This document shows, one piece after another, positions 57,941-64,000 of a stretch of DNA of 64,000 nucleotides. The stretch is taken from assembly GCF_013623835.1 (NCBI RefSeq), contig NZ_JABKDE010000008.1, positions 124,001-188,000 on the forward strand, written 5' to 3'. This DNA is from Brevibacterium oceani. GTDB lineage: Bacteria; Actinomycetota; Actinomycetes; Actinomycetales; Brevibacteriaceae. Position numbers and translations under genes: made by a program. Each line of letters begins with the position of its first letter. The stretch's first letter is position 1. The notes beneath the pieces are model-generated. The model was not told where the DNA came from and did not search any database. It saw nothing but the letters and a program-made list of their open reading frames with translations.

Positions 57941-58822
57941 ATGAAATCCATCAAGGGACTGGCCACAGCGACCTCGATCCTCGCGCTGACGCTCTCGCTC
58001 GGTGCCTGCGGAGGGGGCGACTCGGACAAGTCGACCCTGCAGAAGGCCATTGACGACGGAAAGATCACTGTCGGCTTCGCCGGTGAAGCTCCGTACAGCT
58101 TCGAAGAGGGCGGTGAGCTCCAAGGTGCCTCCGTGTCCCTGGCGAAGGCCGTGTTCAAGGAGCTCGGCGTCGATGACGTCGAAGGCGTCAACACCGAGTT
58201 CGGTTCGCTCATCCCCGGCCTCAACGCCGACCGCTTCGACGCGATCTCGGCCGGCATGTCGATCCTGCCTGACCGCTGTGAACAGGCCGCCTTCGGTGAT
58301 CCCGAGTTCATGTACACCACCGCCCTGATGACGAAGAAGGGCAAGCAGGACGGGATGAAGAACCTCGACGATGTCAAGAAGAAGGGCGTCAAGCTCGCGA
58401 CCATGACCGGTGCCATCGAGTCCGACTACGCGAAGGACCTCGGCATCAAGACTCAGCAGGTCGGCACCCCGCAGGACGGTATGGACGCCGTGACCACCGG
58501 TCGCGCCGATGTCTTCGCCCTCACCGCGATCTCGCTCAACTGGATGGCGAAGAACAACGCCGACGCCGGTGTCGAGGTCAGCGATTCCTTCGTCCAGGAG
58601 ATCGACGGAGTCCCGCAGGTCGGCGCAGGGGCCACGGTCTTCCGCACCGATGACGACGAGCTGCGCGACGAGTGGAACAAGGGTCTGGAGAAGATCGTCT
58701 CCGATGAGAAGTCCTACCTCGATGCCGTCGGCGACTACGGGTTCACGAAGGAGGAGCGCCCCGACGGTTCGATCACGACCGATCAGCTGTGCAAGGGCGA
58801 ACTTCCCACCGCTGATTCCTGA
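57941..58822 (+). CDS. ehuB: Ectoine/hydroxyectoine-type ABC transporter substrate-binding lipoprotein
   Basis: Extracellular binding protein of a polar amino acid-type importer. 293 aa with a lipoprotein signal (lipobox LGAC, Cys near residue 25) and a family 3 solute-binding fold. The pattern from VGFAGEAPYSFE through TEFGSLIPGLNADRFDAISAGMSILPDRCEQAAF, conserved Cys included, strongly resembles EhuB. ATG 57941 has AAAGGGAC upstream; the frame opens earlier at 57878, inside the operator region. First gene of ehuBCDA. Confidence 0.85.
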   Translation: MKSIKGLATATSILALTLSLGACGGGDSDKSTLQKAIDDGKITVGFAGEAPYSFEEGGELQGASVSLAKAVFKELGVDDVEGVNTEFGSLIPGLNADRFDAISAGMSILPDRCEQAAFGDPEFMYTTALMTKKGKQDGMKNLDDVKKKGVKLATMTGAIESDYAKDLGIKTQQVGTPQDGMDAVTTGRADVFALTAISLNWMAKNNADAGVEVSDSFVQEIDGVPQVGAGATVFRTDDDELRDEWNKGLEKIVSDEKSYLDAVGDYGFTKEERPDGSITTDQLCKGELPTADS

Positions 58823-58844
58823 GTCGGCACTGTAGTCACGCACC

Positions 58845-59675
58845 ATGGACGACAATGTCTCAACGCTGCTGAACTTCCTCCCACAGCTGTGGGAGGGAGT
58901 TCAGACAACTATCATCCTCACGGTCGCAGGCAGCATCGGGGCCGTGATCATCGCCCTCATCCTCGGACTGACGATGACCTCGCCGAACGCCTGGCTGCGC
59001 ATCCCGGCCCGCATCATCGTCGAGTTCTTTCGTGGCACCTCACTGCTCGTGCAGCTGTTCTGGCTGTTCTTCGTCCTGCCGCTCTTCGGCTTCGATCTCG
59101 ATCCGATGGTCTGCGGCATCGCAGCGCTGGCGCTCAACTACGGAGCCTATTGCGCCGAGGTGGTCCGTTCCTCGATCAAGACCGTGGCCCCGGGGCAGTG
59201 GGAGGCCGCGATCGCGCTCAGCCTCTCCCCCACTCGCCGGATGATCCGGGTGATCTTCCCGCAGGCCTGGGCGCTCATGATCCCGTCGATCGCGACCCTG
59301 CTCATCCAGCTGCTCAAGGGCACTGCGGCCGTCTCCTTCATCACGCTGTCCGATCTCACTGACAAGACCGGTCAGCTGCGCCAAGCGACCGGTGACACCT
59401 TCTTCTCCTACTCTGTCAGTCTCATCATCTACTTCGTGCTCGCCTGGCTGCTCCAGGAATTCATGAACTTCCTCGAACGCAGAGCCACGGCGGCGCTGGG
59501 CCGCAGACGTCCGAATTCGCGCACCGACCGCCGCGAAGCCAGACGCCTCGCTCGCGCAGACGCCGCGCGCCGCGACCGGCTCGCCTCTCACACGGCCGCC
59601 GGTGAAGGCGCCAACCACGGCACCGGCACGGATCCCACCAAGGGACCCTTCCCCGGTCAGGGAGGTGGCCTCTGA
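58845..59675 (+). CDS. ehuC: Ectoine-type ABC transporter permease EhuC
   Basis: Inner-membrane permease of the HisMQ family. 276 aa; about five helices in the first 215 residues, with the EAA motif GQWEAAIALSLSPTRRMIRVIFPQA. The last 55 residues are a charged hydrophilic tail. Overlaps ehuD by one base (TGATG). Confidence 0.85.
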   Translation: MDDNVSTLLNFLPQLWEGVQTTIILTVAGSIGAVIIALILGLTMTSPNAWLRIPARIIVEFFRGTSLLVQLFWLFFVLPLFGFDLDPMVCGIAALALNYGAYCAEVVRSSIKTVAPGQWEAAIALSLSPTRRMIRVIFPQAWALMIPSIATLLIQLLKGTAAVSFITLSDLTDKTGQLRQATGDTFFSYSVSLIIYFVLAWLLQEFMNFLERRATAALGRRRPNSRTDRREARRLARADAARRDRLASHTAAGEGANHGTGTDPTKGPFPGQGGGL

Positions 59676-60331
59676 TGTGGAATTGGGAATTCGCCGCTGA
59701 GGCGCTGCCGATCCTGCTCCGCGGATTCGTCAACACACTCATCGCGACAGTCGTCGGCACCGTCATCGCCGCGATCCTCGGACTCATCCTCGCTGTGGCC
59801 ATCCGCGGCCTGCCGCGTTGGATCAACTGGCTCGTCCGACTCCTCGTCGCATTCATCCGCAATACCCCGCTGGTCGTGCAGCTGCTGTTCGTCTACTACG
59901 CGTTCGCCGACATCCCGGGCCTCGTCAATGTCCCAGCCCTTGTCATCGGCTTCATCGTCATCGGCATCCACTATTCGACGTACATGTCCGAAAGCTACCG
60001 GGCCGGCATCGATTCGGTGCCGCCGGGCCAGTTCGAAGCGGCGACCGCGCTGTCGCTGCCGCCGGTGCGTACTTTCACCGCGATCGTGCTGCCGCAGGCG
60101 CTGCGCGCGACCATCCCTTCGCTGGGAAACTATGCGGTCGCGATGTTCAAGGACACCCCGTTCCTCTTCGCGATCTCCGTCGTCGAACTCGTCACGGCCG
60201 CGAAGGAGTTCGGCGGTTCGACCTTCGCGTATACGGAAGCCTTCACCCTGGCCGGAATCATCTTCCTCGTCGCCAGCTACCCGACCTCACTGCTCATTCA
60301 GAGATTGGATCGACGCCTTGCCACCTACTGA
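59675..60331 (+). CDS. ehuD: Ectoine-type ABC transporter permease EhuD
   Basis: Second permease, 218 aa, five helices, EAA motif GQFEAATALSLPPVRTFTAIVLPQA. It pairs with EhuC as a heterodimeric channel. Overlaps ehuA by 14 bp if ehuA starts at TTG 60318. Confidence 0.85.
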   Translation: MWNWEFAAEALPILLRGFVNTLIATVVGTVIAAILGLILAVAIRGLPRWINWLVRLLVAFIRNTPLVVQLLFVYYAFADIPGLVNVPALVIGFIVIGIHYSTYMSESYRAGIDSVPPGQFEAATALSLPPVRTFTAIVLPQALRATIPSLGNYAVAMFKDTPFLFAISVVELVTAAKEFGGSTFAYTEAFTLAGIIFLVASYPTSLLIQRLDRRLATY

Positions 60332-61157
60332 GAACACCCCAGACACTCCTTCCTCCTCGGCCACCCCCTCCGGGCCGAATACCTCAGCCTCGGCGACCCC
60401 GGCGATCGAGTTCAAGGACGTGGAGAAGAGCTTCGGGCCCACGACCGTGCTCAAGAACCTCAACTTCACCGTCGCACCCGGCGAGCGCGTCACCCTCATC
60501 GGGCCCAGCGGTTCGGGCAAGACGACGATCCTCCGGCTTGTGATGACGCTCGAGGAGCTCACCGGCGGCTACATCTTCGTCGACGGCGAACCGCTGACCT
60601 TCGAGGAACGTGACGGCAAACGCGTCGAGCTGCCGAAGAAGCGCACTCGCGAGATGACCACACGCATCGGCATGGTCTTCCAGCAGTTCAACCTGTTCCC
60701 GAACATGACGGTGCTCGAGAACATCATCGAAGCTCCCGTCCACGTGCTCGGAACGTCCAAGGACGAAGCGGTCAAGGAAGCCAAGGCCCTGCTCGCGAAG
60801 GTCGGGCTCTCGGACAAGGCCGATGCCCACCCGACCCGGCTCTCCGGCGGTCAGCAGCAGCGTGTGGCCATCGCCCGCGCATTGGCGATGAGCCCGGAGA
60901 TCCTCCTCCTCGACGAGGTCACCTCGGCGCTCGATCCGGAGCTCGTCGGAGACGTGCTCGGGGTGCTGCGTGACATTGCGGAGACCACGGACATCACGAT
61001 GCTGTTGGTGACCCACGAGATGCAGTTCGCCCGCGACGTCTCCCACCGGGTGATGATGTTCGACGGCGGTCAGGTCCTCGAGGAGGGTCCGCCCGACCAG
61101 ATCTTCAACAACCCGAGCCACGAACGCACGAAATCGTTCCTCTCCAGCGTGCTCTGA
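60318..61157 (+). CDS. ehuA: Ectoine-type ABC transporter ATPase EhuA
   Basis: ATPase subunit of the importer, 279 aa from TTG 60318. Walker A GPSGSGKTT, signature LSGGQQQR, Walker B ILLLDEVTSALDPE and the His switch (TLLVTHEMQ-type LLVTHEMQF) are intact. A 30-residue Pro/Ser/Thr-rich leader precedes the ABC domain. The start is uncertain: no ATG/GTG with ribosome-binding site lies near; the TTG is the only early start keeping the leader. Terminated by a long palindrome. Confidence 0.87.
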   Translation: MPPTENTPDTPSSSATPSGPNTSASATPAIEFKDVEKSFGPTTVLKNLNFTVAPGERVTLIGPSGSGKTTILRLVMTLEELTGGYIFVDGEPLTFEERDGKRVELPKKRTREMTTRIGMVFQQFNLFPNMTVLENIIEAPVHVLGTSKDEAVKEAKALLAKVGLSDKADAHPTRLSGGQQQRVAIARALAMSPEILLLDEVTSALDPELVGDVLGVLRDIAETTDITMLLVTHEMQFARDVSHRVMMFDGGQVLEEGPPDQIFNNPSHERTKSFLSSVL

Positions 61158-61176
61158 GGCCCGAACACTTCACTCC

Positions 61177-61236
61177 AGCTTGGTGGAACTGCAGCAGCTC
61201 GGCGCATGGACCAAGCTGCTGCAGTTTCACCAAGCT
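61177..61236. terminator. Long inverted repeat between ehuA and rsmD
   Basis: Two 23-base arms (61177-61199 and 61214-61236) match with one mismatch, with the outer GAACAC (61163-61168) and GTGTTC (61240-61245) extending the symmetry. It separates convergent ehuA and rsmD and can end both transcripts; size exceeds a simple terminator. Confidence 0.8.
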
Positions 61237-61244
61237 AGCGTGTT

Positions 61245-61826
61245 CTAGTCCGTCTCCCCGACGAGCTGGACGAAATGGACTGCGGTTTCGCCGAAGGTCT
61301 TCGACCGGAACACTTCGAGCCCGACCGGCATCGTCGGTTCCGGTGAGCGTGCGGCGCGTTCGATGATGACGATCGACTCCATGTCCAGGTGTGCTGCCAG
61401 GCGGCCGAGGATCTGCGTCACCGCGTCCTCGCCGAGCGGGTACGGCGGGTCCATGAACACGAGGTCGAAGATCCGCGCCTCGGGGTGCTCGGATCCCGGC
61501 AGCCCGGCGAGGTATTGGAGCACGTCGCCGGCGTGGACGTCGACGGAGTGGTCGAGGCCGAGTTTGTCCGCGTTGGCCTGCAGCGAGCGGATCGAGGCGA
61601 GCGAGGAATCGACGAAGTCGACCTGCGCGGCTCCGCGGGACATCGCTTCGAATCCCAGGCCCCCGGATCCGGCGAAGAGGTCGAGGACGTTCGCGGCCTG
61701 CAGCACCCCGTAGCCCTCGAGCATCGAGAACAGGGACTCTTTAACCCGGTCGGAAGTGGGCCGGGTGTTCGCCCCCGATGGGGAGGACAGCCTGGCTCCC
61801 TTGTGCGCTCCGGCGATGATTCTCAT
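61245..61826 (-). CDS. rsmD: 16S rRNA (guanine966-N2)-methyltransferase RsmD
   Basis: Methylates G966 in 16S rRNA. 193 aa with the SAM-binding VLDLFAGSGGLGFEAMSRGA and the catalytic NPPY-like motif present as MDPPYPLGED, usual for this family. ATG 61826 has GGAGG upstream; it lies 10 bp after recG ends, so the two share a transcript. Confidence 0.95.
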   Translation of the reverse strand: MRIIAGAHKGARLSSPSGANTRPTSDRVKESLFSMLEGYGVLQAANVLDLFAGSGGLGFEAMSRGAAQVDFVDSSLASIRSLQANADKLGLDHSVDVHAGDVLQYLAGLPGSEHPEARIFDLVFMDPPYPLGEDAVTQILGRLAAHLDMESIVIIERAARSPEPTMPVGLEVFRSKTFGETAVHFVQLVGETD

Positions 61827-61836
61827 ACCTGCCTCC

Positions 61837-63984
61837 TCAGCCTGCTTCGATGAAGTGTGCGTCGTCCTCGGGCAGGACACGACGGATGAAGGCGCGCAGC
61901 GCGGGCACCGCCTCGAGTGAGGGGTCGACCGCGACGATCTGTTCGGCGACTGTCTTCGCTTCTGCCACGATCTCGGAATCGCGGAGGATCGACAGGTGCC
62001 GCAGTGAGGATCCGCCCCACTGGGAGCCGCTGATCACGTCGCCCTCGCCGCGGGAGTCGAGGTCGTATTCGGCCAGGGCGAAGCCGTCGAGGGTCTCGGC
62101 CACTGCCTGCAGGCGGGCGTAGCTCTCGTTGTCCTCGCTCAGCTCGGTGAGCATGAAGCACATGGCCGCACTGCCGTCGCGTCCGACGCGTCCGCGCAGC
62201 TGGTGCAGCTGGGCGACCCCGAAGTTCTCGGCCTCGGCGATGACCATCATCGTCGCCCGCGGCACATCGACGCCGACTTCGATGACCGTCGTCGACACGA
62301 GGACGTCGATGTCTCCGGCGGAGAAGTCCTTGAGCACCTTGTCCTTCTCACCCGTCGACATCCGCCCGTGCAGCAGCCCGAACCTCGTTCCTGCCAGCTC
62401 CGGGGTGTCCTCGAGCTTGCGGCTGAGGTCCTCGATTCCCTGCTTCTGACCCGTAACCTCACCGGTCTCCGGGTCCTCGATGTCGCTCGGTTCGATTCGG
62501 GGGAAGACGACGAAGACTCCGCGTCCCGCCTCGATCGTCTCGCGCATGAGCGCACGAACGCGGGCGAACCAGGCAGGCTGGGCGACGATCGGCACGACGT
62601 GGGTGGCGATGTCCTTCGGCCCGGCGGGCATCTCGGTCAGCGTCGAGACGTCGAGGTCGGCGAAGACGGTCATCGCGACGGTGCGCGGAATCGGGGTCGC
62701 CGACATCACGAGCGTGTGCGGGGTGGTCACTCCGCCCTTCGCACGCATCGCCTCACGCTGCTCGACGCCGAAGCGGTGCTGTTCGTCGACGACGATGAGG
62801 CCGAGGCTTTCGAAGATCGTCGATTCCGAGAGCAGCGCATGCGTGCCGACGACGATGTCGATGTTCCCCGTGGCCAGGTCGAGGGCGAGCTCGCGCCGTT
62901 CACGTGCCGGCATCGACCCGGTCATCAGCGCCACCGTCACCTGGTCATCGTCGGAGAGCAGGGGCGAGAGCGCCATCTGTTCGCCGAGGAGGCGCTGGAT
63001 CGAGTGGAAATGCTGGGTCGCGAGCACCTCGGTGGGGGCGAGCATGGCCGCTTGGGCGCCCGAATCGACTGCGGTGAGCATGGCCCGCAGCGCCACGAGG
63101 GTCTTACCGGAGCCGACGTCGCCGTGCAGCAAGCGGTGCATCGGCTGGTCCCTGGCCATGTCCTCACCGATCTCCTCACCGACCGTGACCTGCGAGGGGG
63201 TGAGTGTGAAGGGCATGGATTCGTCGAAGCGGCGGCTCTTCGGACCACGGGTGAGCAGGGGTGTCGCCTGGACGGCGGCGAAGGAGGCCTTGCGGGAGGC
63301 GAACTCGGTCTGCAGGGCCAGGGCCTCTTCCCACTTCCACCGCTGCCGGGCCCGTTCGACGTCCTCGATCGTCCGCGGCTTGTGCATGTCCTCAAGCGCG
63401 GTGCGCAGATCCGGCAGATCGAACTTCTCCCGCAGGCCCTTCGGCAGCGGATCCTCGAACTCTTCGGAACCGGCGACACGCAGCAGCGTCTTGATCGCAC
63501 CCCACAGGCGTGACTGCGCGATCTTCTTCACCGCCGGGTAGATGGGGAACGGCGAGTTGAGGTCGTCGGGCGTCCATTCGTGGTCGTCCTCGGTGCGGTT
63601 GAGCCAGACCGGCGAGGCAAGGGTCAGCTGCCCCCGATACGACTCGACCTTGCCGCCGAAGACCACGGTCAGCCCCGGGGTCAGTGCTTTCTCCAGCCAG
63701 TGCTGATTGAAGAAGGCGATCTTCATCGACTGCTGGCCATCATGAACGATGACCTCGGTGATCGTGCCGCGTCGCTGCTTCATCCGCCGCGTGTTCACCG
63801 AGATGACCTCGGCCTGGATGATCGCGGTCTCCCCGAGCGGCAGGGCTCCGAGCTCGGTCCTCTCCCCCGGCACCAGGTACCGTCGGGGGAAGAACCGGAA
63901 CAGGTCGGTCACCGTATGCACCCCGCGTTTGGCGAGGTTCTTCCGATCGCCCGGCCGGAAGTTGTCCTCGAGTCGGGTCGTCAT
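61837..63984 (-). CDS. recG: ATP-dependent DNA helicase RecG
   Basis: Remodels stalled forks and branches. 715 aa: N-terminal wedge (OB fold; RRGTITEVIVHDGQQSMKIAFFNQ), Walker A GDVGSGKT (about 292), DEQH box (about 398), SATPIPRT, and helicase C motifs ending in QLRGRVGRDG. ATG 63984 with GGGGG upstream. The upstream gene is cut by the window edge. Confidence 0.97.
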   Translation of the reverse strand: MTTRLEDNFRPGDRKNLAKRGVHTVTDLFRFFPRRYLVPGERTELGALPLGETAIIQAEVISVNTRRMKQRRGTITEVIVHDGQQSMKIAFFNQHWLEKALTPGLTVVFGGKVESYRGQLTLASPVWLNRTEDDHEWTPDDLNSPFPIYPAVKKIAQSRLWGAIKTLLRVAGSEEFEDPLPKGLREKFDLPDLRTALEDMHKPRTIEDVERARQRWKWEEALALQTEFASRKASFAAVQATPLLTRGPKSRRFDESMPFTLTPSQVTVGEEIGEDMARDQPMHRLLHGDVGSGKTLVALRAMLTAVDSGAQAAMLAPTEVLATQHFHSIQRLLGEQMALSPLLSDDDQVTVALMTGSMPARERRELALDLATGNIDIVVGTHALLSESTIFESLGLIVVDEQHRFGVEQREAMRAKGGVTTPHTLVMSATPIPRTVAMTVFADLDVSTLTEMPAGPKDIATHVVPIVAQPAWFARVRALMRETIEAGRGVFVVFPRIEPSDIEDPETGEVTGQKQGIEDLSRKLEDTPELAGTRFGLLHGRMSTGEKDKVLKDFSAGDIDVLVSTTVIEVGVDVPRATMMVIAEAENFGVAQLHQLRGRVGRDGSAAMCFMLTELSEDNESYARLQAVAETLDGFALAEYDLDSRGEGDVISGSQWGGSSLRHLSILRDSEIVAEAKTVAEQIVAVDPSLEAVPALRAFIRRVLPEDDAHFIEAG

Positions 63985-64000
63985 TCGACCCCCATGATCA

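Noticed and set aside
63981..64000. 3' end of a further minus-strand gene upstream of recG
   Set aside because: A TGA overlapping the recG ATG (ATGA) would fit the usual upstream partner, but fewer than 20 bases are inside the window, so it cannot be supported.

Overview
The window is about 64 kb of GC-rich DNA (roughly two thirds G+C by eye) from an actinomycete. Gene content and order (smc, ftsY, ffh, rpsP, rimM, trmD, rplS, lepB, rnhB, DUF2469, yraN, dprA, xerC, rpsB, tsf, pyrH, frr, cdsA, rlmN, dxr, rseP, ispG, proS, rimP, nusA, ylxR, infB) are those of the conserved actinobacterial chromosome core. The general look is that of Micrococcales, and a Brevibacterium-like organism would fit, but the genus is an inference. 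There is no prophage, transposase, CRISPR array or secondary-metabolite cluster. This is mostly housekeeping DNA with a few lineage-specific insertions.

Layout. Nearly all core genes are on the minus strand, so transcription runs from the right end to the left. From the right: recG and rsmD; then a plus-strand ectoine-type ABC transporter cassette (ehuB, ehuC, ehuD, ehuA; 57941-61157) with a divergent GntR regulator; then coaD, an MFS exporter, the DUF177-rpmF-rnc-mutM group, and a second plus-strand island (48630-51926: BCCT transporter, small PH-like membrane protein, CorA-like transporter) facing a minus-strand DoxX-like gene. tRNA-Asn lies between this island and smc. Then come smc, ftsY, a solitary amtB, ffh, rpsP-khpA-rimM-trmD-rplS, two signal peptidase I genes, rnhB, DUF2469, yraN-comM-dprA and xerC.

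Left of xerC a plus-strand two-domain cell-wall peptidase gene faces rpsB-tsf. The minus-strand series then continues with pyrH-frr-cdsA, rlmN, a DivIVA-domain protein, an AMP-binding-like protein, a PrmC-like methyltransferase, dxr-rseP, ispG, a GNAT protein, proS, a TauE/SafE permease, and finally rimP-nusA-ylxR-infB. infB runs off the left edge. Plus-strand genes scattered among these are an acyl-CoA dehydrogenase, a serine hydrolase, an NrtR-like NUDIX regulator coupled to an S4 RNA-binding protein, and a lipoprotein coupled to an APH(6)-like kinase.

How it works together. Most of the window serves translation (IF-2, RimP, RimM, RbfA-region partners, L19, L32, S2, S16, EF-Ts, RRF, TrmD, RlmN, ProRS), membrane targeting and secretion (Ffh, FtsY, LepB, RseP), the MEP isoprenoid pathway (Dxr, IspG), and DNA repair or maintenance (RecG, MutM, SMC, DprA, XerC, RNase HII). 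The transporter islands (Ehu, BCCT) point to compatible-solute uptake and salt tolerance.

Non-gene structure. The striking signals are (i) a dispersed 10-mer GCCGAGGYGG, present between genes and inside poorly conserved protein inserts; (ii) two near-identical long palindromes sharing sequence (6156-6211 and 50423-50474) and a third unrelated one (61177-61236); (iii) many short tandem duplications, several ending at or beside stop codons; and (iv) a long-range inverted repeat framing the rplS leader. I found no convincing wholly new multi-gene system.
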